DNA of 64,000 nucleotides from NCBI RefSeq assembly GCF_001613795.1, contig NZ_LPVZ01000012.1, positions 310,001 through 374,000 of the forward strand. The letters are read 5' to 3'. The notes under the pieces were generated by a model. That model ran no database searches and had not been told where the DNA came from. It saw only the letters and a program-made list of their open reading frames with translations. Shown here in pieces: positions 56,025-64,000 of this stretch. How positions within the stretch are numbered: position 1 is the stretch's first letter; every line of letters begins with the position of its first letter. The stretch is from Thalassospira sp. MCCC 1A01148. GTDB taxonomy: Bacteria; Pseudomonadota; Alphaproteobacteria; Rhodospirillales; Thalassospiraceae. A program made the translations under genes and the position numbers.

Positions 56025-56555
56025 CTAGAACGGGATCTCGTCATCAAGGTCCGGGCTGCCGGCCGGTGCCGAACCACCACCCGACGATCCACCGTTCCCC
56101 CAACCGGCATCAGAGCCGCCGCCAAATCCGCCGCTGTCCTGGCCGCCGCCATAGCCGCCACCAGAGGACGAGCCACCACCCATGCCTCCGCCATCGCCGC
56201 CGCCGCGGTTATCAAGCATGGTCAGGTTGGAGTTGAAGCCTTCAAGCACAACTTCGGTGGTGTAATTGTCTTTGCCGTCCTGTCCCTGCCATTTACGGGT
56301 GCGGAGCTGGCCTTCGATGTAAAGCTTGCTGCCTTTTTTCACAAAGCGCTCGACCACATCCGCAAGACCTTCATTGAACACGACAATGCGGTGCCATTCG
56401 GTGCGCTCGCGGCGCTCACCAGACTGACGGTCACGCCACTGTTCGGAGGTTGCGATACTGAAATTGGCGATCTTTTTGCCAGCCTGGGTAAACCGGATTT
56501 CAGGATCGCGGCCAAGGTTCCCGACGAGAATGACTTTATTGACACTGCCAGCCAT
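56025..56555 (-). CDS. ssb: Single-stranded DNA-binding protein
   Basis: 176-residue SSB. The OB fold covers about the first 110 residues (VNKVILVGNLGRDPEIRF, WQGQDGKDNYTTEVV). A glycine/serine-rich flexible linker follows, and the conserved acidic tip DDEIPF recruits repair proteins. The whole is normal in length and order. It stands alone here rather than beside uvrA. Confidence 0.97.
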   Translation of the reverse strand: MAGSVNKVILVGNLGRDPEIRFTQAGKKIANFSIATSEQWRDRQSGERRERTEWHRIVVFNEGLADVVERFVKKGSKLYIEGQLRTRKWQGQDGKDNYTTEVVLEGFNSNLTMLDNRGGGDGGGMGGGSSSGGGYGGGQDSGGFGGGSDAGWGNGGSSGGGSAPAGSPDLDDEIPF

Positions 56556-56614
56556 GGGTTATCTTCCAAAGTTTGTGTTGTCCGCTGTCCCAATTTGTCG
56601 GGACTTGTGGGTTA

Positions 56615-57088
56615 TCATTGCGCAAAAATGCGCTGCATTAAAGTTTCAAGTGCAATGCGATCCGTTTCATCAAACGAATTGGCTTCGACACTATCTACGT
56701 CGAGCACGGCGATCAACTGTCCATCCGCATTAGTCACCGGCACGACGATTTCCGAATTGGTCCGGCTATCGCAGGCGATATGCCCCGGGAACGCATGAAC
56801 ATCGACGACCACCTGGGTTTCAAGCGTTGATGCAGCAGCACCACAGACACCGCGCCCGAACGGAATGCGAAGGCAGCCAAGCGTGCCCTGATACGGACCG
56901 ACGACCAGTTCGTTTTCCTTATGGGGATCAACATTATAGAAGCCCGTCCAGAAGTAATAGTCGAACTTTTGCGAAAGGATACAGCAAACCGTCGCCATAA
57001 GCGCGGTCACGTCCGTTTCGCCTTCGGTAATGCTGATCAGTTCTTTTTCTGCTTCTTCGTAAAGCGCTTGTTTCTGTTCGGTCTGCAC
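56615..57088 (-). CDS. msrC: Free methionine-R-sulfoxide reductase (GAF, YebR-like)
   Basis: 157-residue GAF-domain enzyme reducing free Met-R-sulfoxide. The catalytic cysteines lie in LGCLRIPFGRGVCGAAA and GHIACDSRTNSEIVVP, the signature of the fRMsr group. The start is a GTG with GGAGT upstream. It gives oxidative-stress repair of free methionine and stands between ssb and the ugp operon without evident linkage. Confidence 0.93.
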   Translation of the reverse strand: MQTEQKQALYEEAEKELISITEGETDVTALMATVCCILSQKFDYYFWTGFYNVDPHKENELVVGPYQGTLGCLRIPFGRGVCGAAASTLETQVVVDVHAFPGHIACDSRTNSEIVVPVTNADGQLIAVLDVDSVEANSFDETDRIALETLMQRIFAQ

Positions 57089-57168
57089 GATTTACTCCTT
57101 AACTTTCGCCGATAGGAACTACCCCGTTCCGGTCTGTTGAGACAAGGGTAAACTGGCGAAATGGAAAA

Positions 57169-57206
57169 CAAAAAAACGCCCCTGACAGGTAAGTTGTCAG
57201 AGGCGT
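57169..57206 (-). terminator. Terminator after the ugp operon
   Basis: ACGCC-C-CTGACA pairs with TGTCAG-A-GGCGT with one mismatch and a 7-nt loop, followed on the minus strand by TTTTTTTG. Confidence 0.9.
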
Positions 57207-57236
57207 CAGATAGATAGCTGTTATCTGCGATATCGC

Positions 57237-58307
57237 TCAGATACGCTTGCCGCTTTCGACATCAAAGAGATGGATTTTCTCGGCCGGGACGGACAGATTT
57301 AATTTCTGTCCTTGCGTGAACTGATGGGTCCCCTGCAGTCGAAGCGTAACGTTATCTGCATTTGCGCCAAAATCCAGATAGGCTAGCGTTTCCGCACCAA
57401 GTGACTCCACCATGCGCACACCGGCATCAATGCGGCCGTGACCATCACTATGCATTTGCAGATGTTCCGGACGGATACCGACCGTGACATCCCGTCCCCC
57501 TTCGACATCGTGATCAAGTTCGAGTTCGACACCATCGCCAACCGTCACATGCTTTTTGTCGTCCGATGCCTTGCCTTTGAGGAAATTCATCGCAGGCGAT
57601 CCGATAAAGCCGGCAACGAACTGGCTTGCAGGTCTTTCATAGACGTCAATCGGTGAGCCGATCTGTTCCGCGACACCGCCATTCATGACAATCAGACGGT
57701 CTGCAAGCGTCATTGCTTCGACCTGGTCGTGGGTAACGTAGACCGAGGTAATTCCAAGGCGTTGCTGCAGGTTCTTGATTTCAAGGCGCATGTCCACACG
57801 CAACTTGGCATCAAGGTTTGACAGCGGCTCGTCAAACAGGAAGACCTTGGGTTGGCGCACAATCGCGCGCCCCATGGCAACACGTTGGCGCTGCCCGCCT
57901 GACAGCTGGCGCGGCTTACGCTCAAGGTAATCTTCAAGCTGAAGGATGCGTGCAGCCTCACGGACCTTTGCATCGATCTCGGCTTTGCTATGACCGCGGT
58001 TTTTAAGGCCGTAAGCCATGTTGTCATAGTTGTTCATATGTGGATAAAGCGCATAATTCTGAAAGACCATCGCGATATCCCGGTCAGCCGGGGCGACCTT
58101 ATTTACGACCTTGTCATCAATGCTGATCTCACCATCAGAAATACCCTCAAGGCCGGCGATCATACGCAGCAATGTCGATTTGCCGCAGCCCGACGGGCCA
58201 ACAAGAACGGTAAACTCGCCATCGTCGATTTTAAGGTCAATGCCATGAATGGCCTTATAGCCATTCGGGTACGTTTTTTCGGCCTTGTTAAGCGTTACAG
58301 TTGCCAT
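57237..58307 (-). CDS. ugpC: Glycerol-3-phosphate ABC transporter ATPase UgpC
   Basis: 356-residue CUT1/MalK-type ATPase with a C-terminal regulatory TOBE domain. Walker A GPSGCGKST, signature LSGGQRQRVAMGRA, and Walker B FLFDEPLSNLDAKLR are intact. In Ugp systems it energises uptake of sn-glycerol-3-phosphate and glycerophosphodiesters. AGGATACTAAG precedes the ATG. It is the last gene of the ugpBAEC order. Confidence 0.93.
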   Translation of the reverse strand: MATVTLNKAEKTYPNGYKAIHGIDLKIDDGEFTVLVGPSGCGKSTLLRMIAGLEGISDGEISIDDKVVNKVAPADRDIAMVFQNYALYPHMNNYDNMAYGLKNRGHSKAEIDAKVREAARILQLEDYLERKPRQLSGGQRQRVAMGRAIVRQPKVFLFDEPLSNLDAKLRVDMRLEIKNLQQRLGITSVYVTHDQVEAMTLADRLIVMNGGVAEQIGSPIDVYERPASQFVAGFIGSPAMNFLKGKASDDKKHVTVGDGVELELDHDVEGGRDVTVGIRPEHLQMHSDGHGRIDAGVRMVESLGAETLAYLDFGANADNVTLRLQGTHQFTQGQKLNLSVPAEKIHLFDVESGKRI

Positions 58308-58364
58308 CTTAGTATCCTGTATACGGATCGGTTGTTTTCAATTCAAACTCGTGGGAGACGGAGA

Positions 58365-59219
58365 TCATTTCTCCGTCTCGACCAGTCCTTTGACGAACAT
58401 GCGCTGGAAGATCACCACCACCAGTACCGGCGGGATCGATGCCATGATTGTCAGTGCGAATGCTTTGGGAAATTGCGGGATCTGCCCGCCTTCATAAAGC
58501 GAGTTATAGACCTGCTTGATCCCGATCACGATGGTGTAAAGCTGATCATCGGTCGTCATCAAAAGCGGCCAGAGATACTGGTTCCAGCCAACCACGAACA
58601 TGATGATGAAGATCGCGGCAATCATGGTGACAGACAGCGGCACCAGAATGTCGATAAAGAAGCGCAACGCCCCTGCACCATCTAGCCTTGCGGCCTCAAG
58701 CAATTCGTCGGGGACGGAACGGTAAAACTGCCGAAAGAAGAATGTGCCGGTTGCCGAGGCGATCAACGGCAGGATCAGACCGGTATAGCTGTTGAGCAGC
58801 CCAAGGCTTGCCACGACCTCATAAGAAGGCACAATGCGCACTTCGAGCGGCAGCAACAGCGTTGAGAAGATGATCCAGAACAGCGGCACAGCCAGCTTGA
58901 ATCGGAAATAGACAATCGCATAGGCCGCCATCATCGAAATGATCACTTTGCCAATCGCAAAGCCAAGGCCGAGCACCATACTGTTAAACAGCATCTCAAG
59001 TGCGGTCACCCTGCCCTTTGTTGCCTCGGCATCAAACAGGATCGCACCGTAATTGGAAAAGAACTCGCCGCCCGGCCAGAATTGAAGGCCATGCTGGAAG
59101 ATATATTCACGGGTATGGGTGGATGACGCAAAGGCAATCCAGACCGGAAGGATCATGAAAAGTGCGCCAAGCACCAGAATGGTGTGGTTGGTAAATATAC
59201 GCCATTTGGACTGATACAT
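58365..59219 (-). CDS. ugpE: Glycerol-3-phosphate ABC transporter permease UgpE
   Basis: 284-residue CUT1 permease with about six hydrophobic segments. The EAA loop ELLEAARLDGAGALRFFIDILVPLS carries the EAA-G signature. The C-terminal WNQYLWPLLMTT segment and IPPVLVVVIFQRMFVKG are typical of UgpE. GGGGGAAC precedes the ATG. It lies 13 bp after ugpA. Confidence 0.93.
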   Translation of the reverse strand: MYQSKWRIFTNHTILVLGALFMILPVWIAFASSTHTREYIFQHGLQFWPGGEFFSNYGAILFDAEATKGRVTALEMLFNSMVLGLGFAIGKVIISMMAAYAIVYFRFKLAVPLFWIIFSTLLLPLEVRIVPSYEVVASLGLLNSYTGLILPLIASATGTFFFRQFYRSVPDELLEAARLDGAGALRFFIDILVPLSVTMIAAIFIIMFVVGWNQYLWPLLMTTDDQLYTIVIGIKQVYNSLYEGGQIPQFPKAFALTIMASIPPVLVVVIFQRMFVKGLVETEK

Positions 59220-59232
59220 GATGACGTTCCCC

Positions 59233-60111
59233 CTAGTAATGCACTTTGCGTTCGATGAAGCGGAACTGGAACACAGTCAGGACACTGACCATGATCATCA
59301 GCAAGACTGACTGGGCCGCACTGCCGCCCATATCCGCACCCAGGAAGCCATCGACATAAACCTTGTAGACAAGGGTTGCAGTCGAGCCACCCGGTGCGCC
59401 CTTGGTCGAAACGTCGATGATCCCAAAGGTTTCAAAGAAGGCATATGTCAGGTTGATCACCAGCAAGAAGAAGGTTGTTGGTGCCAGAAGCGGGAACGTG
59501 ATGGTCCAGAAACGGCGTTCCGGGCTTTTGCAATCAAGGGTCGCAGCTTCCTGTATCGATTTCGGAATGCCTTGCAATCCCGACAGGAAGAAGATGACGT
59601 TCACGCTGACCTGTTTCCAGACCGCAATCAGAATGACGACAAACGCGGCGTCATTGGGGTTCTCGATGTGGTTGAACTCAAACCCGAAGCTGTTAAAGAC
59701 CATATAAAGGTCGCCCATTAACGGGTTGAACATCATAATGCCAAGCAGGCCAGCCACTGGCGGCGCAATGGCATATCCCCACATCAGAAGTGTTTTATAG
59801 GTTTTTGCCCCGCGGATGACTTCGTCGGCGCGCACTGCAAGGAACAGCGAAATCGCGATCGAAAGTACGGAAACAAGAACAGAGAATACGACGGTAAAGA
59901 TGGCGGAGCGCGTCCATGAACTGCTTGAAAGCACATCTTCAAAATTGCGGAACCAGACAAACTGTGAAGACAGGCCAAAGGCGTCTTCAAGCAAGAATGA
60001 CTGGTACAGCGCCTGGACCGCCGGCCACAGGAAGAATATGGAAATAATCAGAATTTGCGGCGCGATGAAAAGGTATGGCACCGCGCTATGTTCAAATTGT
60101 ACGCGCTTCAT
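59233..60111 (-). CDS. ugpA: Glycerol-3-phosphate ABC transporter permease UgpA
   Basis: 292-residue CUT1 permease. The N-terminus VPYLFIAPQILIISIFFLWPAVQALYQSF and the EAA-loop EAATLDCKSPERRFWTITFPLL are typical of UgpA. It forms a heterodimer with UgpE. The start at 60111 follows GAGG. Confidence 0.93.
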   Translation of the reverse strand: MKRVQFEHSAVPYLFIAPQILIISIFFLWPAVQALYQSFLLEDAFGLSSQFVWFRNFEDVLSSSSWTRSAIFTVVFSVLVSVLSIAISLFLAVRADEVIRGAKTYKTLLMWGYAIAPPVAGLLGIMMFNPLMGDLYMVFNSFGFEFNHIENPNDAAFVVILIAVWKQVSVNVIFFLSGLQGIPKSIQEAATLDCKSPERRFWTITFPLLAPTTFFLLVINLTYAFFETFGIIDVSTKGAPGGSTATLVYKVYVDGFLGADMGGSAAQSVLLMIMVSVLTVFQFRFIERKVHY

Positions 60112-60152
60112 TGTGAACGCAACCTCAAGGCAAAATCAGAAAATGCAAAACA

Positions 60153-60176
60153 GGGCGGCCAAAAGATCGGCCGCCC
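60153..60176 (-). promoter_or_regulatory. Post-binding-protein hairpin, ugp system
   Basis: A perfect 8-bp stem GGGCGGCC/GGCCGCCC is extended by GCAAAA and CTTTTGC flanks with a short mismatch. It follows ugpB on the minus strand and precedes ugpA, with TGTTTTGC after the stem; a partial terminator is possible. Confidence 0.75.
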
Positions 60177-60195
60177 CGCTTTTGCGAAAAGCAGA

Positions 60196-61494
60196 TTAGT
60201 TCGAATAGGTATCGTTGAAGCGATCCAGAAGACCGTTTGCTTCTTCTTCAATGGTCGCAAAGGCTGCATCAACGGTTTCTTCGCCGTTCATGATCTTGTC
60301 GACTTCACGATAGATGACTTCGCGGATCTGGACGTAGAAGCCAAGACGGTAACCTTTGGTCCACTCCCCACCTTCTTCGGAAAGCTGGATGATACCAACT
60401 TCGGCATCCGGGCTTTCGTTGTAGTAGCCGTCCGATTTTGCGAGATCATATGCCGCGTTGGTGATCGGAACATAACCGGTTTCTTTGTGCCAGTAGTACT
60501 GGGTTTCCGGCTTGGTCAGGAATTTGAAGAATTCGGCTACACCGGCATCCTGTTCAGCATCATGCCCAGAGAACGCGAAAAGAGCAGCGCCGCCGATGAA
60601 GGTTGATTTCGGTGCGTCGCCAACATTTTCCCAGTACGGCAGGGTCGAGGTGCCGAAGTCGAACTGTGCGGATTTGCGAAGACCACCAAACGAACCGGAG
60701 GAACCGATCCACATTGCAACTTGCTGCTGAACGAAGGCATCCTGGTTGGCGCCCCATGCACGGCCGTAATAACCATAGTAGCCGGCGTCTTTCCAGTCTT
60801 TGACGTGCTGCCAGTGGTCTTTCAGAGCATCGTTGTTGTATAGGATTTCAACATCGGTGTTGTCATAGCCGTTGTTGCCCGTCGCCATCTGAAGGTTATG
60901 ACGCGACATGAAGTTTTCGAAGAAGATCCAAGGGCTGTGCGACTGTGCAAGCGCGGCGTAACCGGCTTCTTTGAGCTTCGGCGCAGCAGCTTCGAATTCC
61001 TGCCAGGTTTTCGGAACGTCAACACCGGCTTTGGCCAGCGCTTCTTTGTTGTAATACAGAAGCGGGGTCGAGCTATTGAACGGCATGCCGATCATCTTGC
61101 CGTCTGAATCCGCATAGAAATAGCGAACACCCGGGATGTAATCGTTGATGTTGAAGGCAACATCGTTCTCTTCGAGCAGATCCTGAACCGGCTTAACAGC
61201 GCCTTTGGCGTTGATGATGGTGGCTGCACCGGCATCGAAGATCTGAATGATGTTCGGCTGGTTGTTTGCACGGAACGCTGCGATACCTGCCGTCATGGTG
61301 TCTTCGTAACCACCTTTGTTGATGGATACGAGTTTGTATTCATCCTGGCTGGCGTTGAAGTCTTCGGTGATCTGGTTGACGACGTCACCCAGGGCGCCGT
61401 CCATTGCGTGCCACCAGGTGATTTCGGTTGCAGCCTGTGCGGTGTTGCCGATGGCAAACACGGCAGCAGCGGCCATCAGTGTCTTGCGGAACAT
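60196..61494 (-). CDS. ugpB: Glycerol-3-phosphate-binding protein UgpB
   Basis: 432-residue periplasmic protein with a signal peptide ending near AQAATE. ATEITWWHAMDGALGDVVNQI at the mature N-terminus and GKMIGMPFNSSTPLLYYNK match UgpB, whose conserved residues recognise the phosphoglycerol head group. The ATG at 61494 is preferred; a TTG at 61500 sits 4 nt from the AGGGAG SD. The role in glycerol-3-phosphate uptake is by family. Confidence 0.93.
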   Translation of the reverse strand: MFRKTLMAAAAVFAIGNTAQAATEITWWHAMDGALGDVVNQITEDFNASQDEYKLVSINKGGYEDTMTAGIAAFRANNQPNIIQIFDAGAATIINAKGAVKPVQDLLEENDVAFNINDYIPGVRYFYADSDGKMIGMPFNSSTPLLYYNKEALAKAGVDVPKTWQEFEAAAPKLKEAGYAALAQSHSPWIFFENFMSRHNLQMATGNNGYDNTDVEILYNNDALKDHWQHVKDWKDAGYYGYYGRAWGANQDAFVQQQVAMWIGSSGSFGGLRKSAQFDFGTSTLPYWENVGDAPKSTFIGGAALFAFSGHDAEQDAGVAEFFKFLTKPETQYYWHKETGYVPITNAAYDLAKSDGYYNESPDAEVGIIQLSEEGGEWTKGYRLGFYVQIREVIYREVDKIMNGEETVDAAFATIEEEANGLLDRFNDTYSN

Positions 61495-62046
61495 TGTCAA
61501 ATAACTCCCTATTGAAAACTTGTCGCGAGACGCCGCCCGTAATCCGGCGCCCGGCTAGACGTTCGTTTTCTTCTCGAGGGCGTTTTCACTCAAGTGACAG
61601 TTTTCGGAAACTTACTTTTGATGTGCGAATTGGTTGTGATCTGACATAAAAACAGCCAATTTATGATCGAACGAACATCAAAAATATTCATTATAACGCT
61701 TGGTCGCAGCCATATTCCTTCCAGTCTCAACAACAAGAATTAGCTTGGGTTTTAAGGGCGTTGATCAAACCTATTCGTTATTTCAGTGTGTTGCAGGGCT
61801 CTTGTTATGTTTCAGACAAATGAATTTTTTACGACGGAAGCATGAAAACAGGCCGTTCCGGCGCCCGCTTTATCGATGTTCGAGAAATGTTCATGTTCGA
61901 ATAATGCGAAAGTTTTCATTCACAGCCGGCACAAACCGCAAAACTGAACCTTTAATTTTATCCCGCAATACGATTGCGGCAGTCGCATCAGCCCTTTACG
62001 ATGCACGAACCCCGTTTCCAGACACGCAGAGATCGGAGATTCAGGC
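61495..62046. promoter_or_regulatory. Divergent ugpB-nagA control region with DeoR/GlpR-like repeats
   Basis: 552 bp without a gene. ATGATCG-AA-CGAACAT (61663-61678) is a near-palindrome resembling E. coli GlpR sites (ATGTTCG and CGAACAT arms). ATGTGCGA is at 61621-61628. ATGTTCGA occurs at 61876-61883 and 61893-61900, with ATGTTC at 61887. GlpR-type repressors of glycerol-phosphate genes read such motifs, which suits ugp. A 116-codon reading at 61700-62050 shows nothing recognisable. Confidence 0.5.
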
Positions 62047-63195
62047 GTGAGTGTATTTGCTATAAGAAATGCCCGAATCTTTGATGGTAGCGATTTTCTG
62101 GCTGATCATGCGGTGCTTGTGAAAGATGGAAAAATTGACGCGATCATTGCGGATGGCAGCCTACCTGATGATGTCGAAACCTTCGACGGCAAAGGACAAA
62201 CCCTCGCACCCGGTTTGATAGATGTTCAGGTAAATGGCGGCGGTGGCGTATTGCTAAACGACGCACCTGACGTCGAGACGATCAAAACCATGGTCACGGC
62301 TCATCGCAAGTATGGCACCACGGCGATGTTGCCAACCTTGATCACAGACACCCGCGAAAAGATGGAAGCCGCAATCACGGCTGTTCAGGAAGCCATTGAT
62401 GGTGATCTGCCCGGTGTGATTGGTATTCATCTCGAAGGGCCCTACCTCAACCATCAAAGGCGCGGCGTGCATCCAGATCATCAGATCCGTCACATGGAAG
62501 ACGATGCCATCGAATTGCTCTCAGGCCTGCGCAATGGTCGAACACTTGTGACATTGGCACCTGAAAATGTTGCGAAAGGCGCGATAAAGGAACTTGTTGC
62601 CCGAAATGTGCTTGTATGTGCCGGCCACACAGCTGGTACTTATGAAGACATGATGTCGGCAATTGACGAAGGCATGCAGGGCTTCACGCACTTGTATAAT
62701 GCCATGAGCCCCCTTTCCCATCGTGCGCCCGGCGTCGTCGGTGCAGCACTTTCTGATGACAGGACATGGTGTGGTCTGATTGCCGATGGCTATCATGTGC
62801 ATCCGGCGGTCATAAAGGCTTCTGTACGCGCCAAGGTCAAAGGCAAGATGATGTTGGTAACTGATGCCATGCCAACAGTAGGCGCCGTTGAGAAGCGGTT
62901 CAAACTGGGCGAAGAAGAAATCATTGCGGTCGATGGCCGCTGTGCGCTTGCGGATGGAACGCTGGCAGGATCGGATCTTGATATGATTTCGGCTGTCAGA
63001 AATTGCATGGGAATGGCGGAAGTCAGGCTTGATGAGGCCCTTCGCATGGCTTCGTTATACCCCGCGCAGTTTCTTGGCCTTGATCATGTTCTTGGGCGAT
63101 TGGCGCCCGGGTATCAGGCCGATATGATTTTGTTCGATGATCAGTTCGCAGTCACCCGGAGCTGGGTCAAAGGAGCCGAACTGGCCTGTGTCTGA
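62047..63195 (+). CDS. nagA: N-acetylglucosamine-6-phosphate deacetylase
   Basis: 382-residue TIM-barrel amidohydrolase converting GlcNAc-6-phosphate to glucosamine-6-phosphate. HLEGPYLNHQRRGVHP carries the metal-binding Glu, AGHTAG and GFTHLYNAMSP give metal and substrate ligands, and VTDAMPT the catalytic Asp. The start is a GTG with GGAG about 10 nt upstream. It diverges from ugpB. No nagB or GlcNAc permease is in the window. Confidence 0.95.
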   Translation: MSVFAIRNARIFDGSDFLADHAVLVKDGKIDAIIADGSLPDDVETFDGKGQTLAPGLIDVQVNGGGGVLLNDAPDVETIKTMVTAHRKYGTTAMLPTLITDTREKMEAAITAVQEAIDGDLPGVIGIHLEGPYLNHQRRGVHPDHQIRHMEDDAIELLSGLRNGRTLVTLAPENVAKGAIKELVARNVLVCAGHTAGTYEDMMSAIDEGMQGFTHLYNAMSPLSHRAPGVVGAALSDDRTWCGLIADGYHVHPAVIKASVRAKVKGKMMLVTDAMPTVGAVEKRFKLGEEEIIAVDGRCALADGTLAGSDLDMISAVRNCMGMAEVRLDEALRMASLYPAQFLGLDHVLGRLAPGYQADMILFDDQFAVTRSWVKGAELACV

Positions 63196-63351
63196 GCAAA
63201 AGCGAGATTTTCCGAAAGTCTATAACGGAAAGCCTTGACCTGAGGCGGCATTTCGAAGATGCATTGGGCTCTGTAACAGTTTGTATGCAGGATCCTCAGG
63301 AGATTTTGCTGTTGACCTGTTTTTGCTCTGACCCCCAGGAGGAGTACCCAC

Positions 63352-64000
63352 ATGCCTTCCGTTAAACCCGGTGTTGTTACCGGTGCTGCTTACCGCGAAC
63401 TCGTTGCTGCCTGCAAGCAGGACGGTTACGCCCTTCCCGCCGTCAACATTACGTCTTCAAGCACGATGAACGCAGCCCTTGAAGCTGCTGCAAATGCCGG
63501 CTCTGACATCATCGTTCAGCTGTCGAATGGTGGCGCGCAGTTCTTTGCCGGCAAGGGCATCAAGGACGCTGCCACTGCCCGTGTTCTGGGCGCTGTTTCT
63601 GCTGCCCGCCACGCACAGCTTCTGGCTGAGCATTATGGTGTGGCTGTCGTCATGCATACCGACCATGCCAACCGCAAGTTCGTGCCGTGGGTCGATGAAA
63701 TGCTGAAATGGAGCGAAAAGGCCTATGCCGAAACCGGCAAGGCGCTATACAGCTCCCACATGCTTGATCTTTCCGAAGAGTCCTTAGAAGACAACCTTGC
63801 AACCTGCGAGACCTTCCTGAAGCGGATGTCCGCCATTGAAATGAGCCTTGAGATCGAACTGGGCGTCACCGGTGGTGAAGAAGACGGTATCGGCCAGGAA
63901 CTTGATACCTCGGTTGAGGAAATCGATCCGCGCCTTTACACCCGTCCGGAAGAAGTTGAAGAAGCCTATCGTCGTCTTTCCCCGCTCGGTCACTTCTCTG
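63352..64000 (+). CDS. fba: Class II fructose-bisphosphate aldolase, N-terminal part (cut by window edge)
   Basis: 216 codons are visible from an ATG at 63352 with a strong AGGAGGAG SD. HTDHANRKFVPWVDEML carries a metal-binding His, YSSHMLDLSEE and EIELGVTGGEEDG are class IIA (FbaA-type) motifs. The enzyme splits fructose-1,6-bisphosphate for glycolysis or runs the reverse in gluconeogenesis. It follows nagA by 156 bp; no hairpin was noted between them, so read-through is possible. The FbaA-type usually has about 350 residues, so about 140 remain outside. Confidence 0.95.
   Translation, partial: MPSVKPGVVTGAAYRELVAACKQDGYALPAVNITSSSTMNAALEAAANAGSDIIVQLSNGGAQFFAGKGIKDAATARVLGAVSAARHAQLLAEHYGVAVVMHTDHANRKFVPWVDEMLKWSEKAYAETGKALYSSHMLDLSEESLEDNLATCETFLKRMSAIEMSLEIELGVTGGEEDGIGQELDTSVEEIDPRLYTRPEEVEEAYRRLSPLGHFS

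Noticed and set aside
56045..56216. Gly/Ser-coding repeat as a tandem DNA repeat
   Set aside because: It is the normal flexible linker of SSB, with varied codons.
61700..62050. 116-codon open reading in front of nagA
   Set aside because: Covers the GlpR-like repeats, ends inside the nagA start and has low-complexity, non-family sequence.

Overview
The window looks like a chromosomal segment of a moderately halophilic marine alphaproteobacterium, most likely Rhodospirillales and Thalassospira-like. This is inferred from the ectoine genes, many binding-protein-dependent uptake systems, a TAXI-type TRAP transporter, and conserved alphaproteobacterial blocks (mltB-rlpA-dac-tmk-holB-metG-tatD-MBL and mfd-sdhE-recG). 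No 16S gene is present and no database search was possible. I saw no transposases, integrases, phage genes, CRISPR arrays or pseudogenes.

Left end (1-3411): an ectoine cluster on the minus strand, ectA-ectB-ectC followed by the start of an ectoine-type aspartokinase. A MarR-type regulator (ectR-like) diverges from ectA across a 323-bp control region with a good promoter and several inverted and direct repeats. At 3529-5449 a soluble GAF histidine kinase and a LuxR/NarL-type response regulator form a two-component pair.

5891-21667 is a large carbohydrate-uptake island with three ribose-type (CUT2) ABC systems. System 1 has a binding protein, a double ATPase and two permeases, followed by an SMP-30/gluconolactonase-like protein. 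A divergent LacI-type repressor and a sugar-nucleotide-type dehydrogenase follow. Next come a second binding protein, a Gfo/Idh/MocA oxidoreductase, the complete system 2, and a single-domain ATPase plus permease that probably serve the second binding protein (system 3). Import, oxidation at C1 and lactone opening would form a coherent oxidative sugar route, but the substrate cannot be read from sequence.

21822-31814 is housekeeping: an MBL hydrolase, TatD, MetRS, the DNA polymerase III delta' subunit, thymidylate kinase, a D-Ala-D-Ala carboxypeptidase, RlpA, MltB, a YdcF-like protein, tRNA-Ser(UGA) and a PhnA/YjdM-like zinc-ribbon protein.

31897-42305 holds a TAXI TRAP transporter, a divergent Cache chemoreceptor, and a basic-amino-acid ABC operon ending in an AotO-like M14-family hydrolase. 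It is followed by deoC, deoB and a DsbA/FrnE-like oxidoreductase.

45366-57088 is DNA repair and stress: mfd, sdhE, recG, a DUF502 membrane protein, a small acidic protein, two Nudix hydrolases, the heat-shock sigma factor rpoH with a long structured leader, a YchJ-like SEC-C protein, ssb and a free methionine-R-sulfoxide reductase. The right end carries a ugpBAEC-type glycerol-3-phosphate importer, divergent nagA, and the 5' part of a class II fructose-bisphosphate aldolase gene cut by the window edge.

Across the window, all six solute-binding-protein genes are followed by a strong RNA hairpin before the next gene, a recurring device for raising binding-protein output over the membrane parts.
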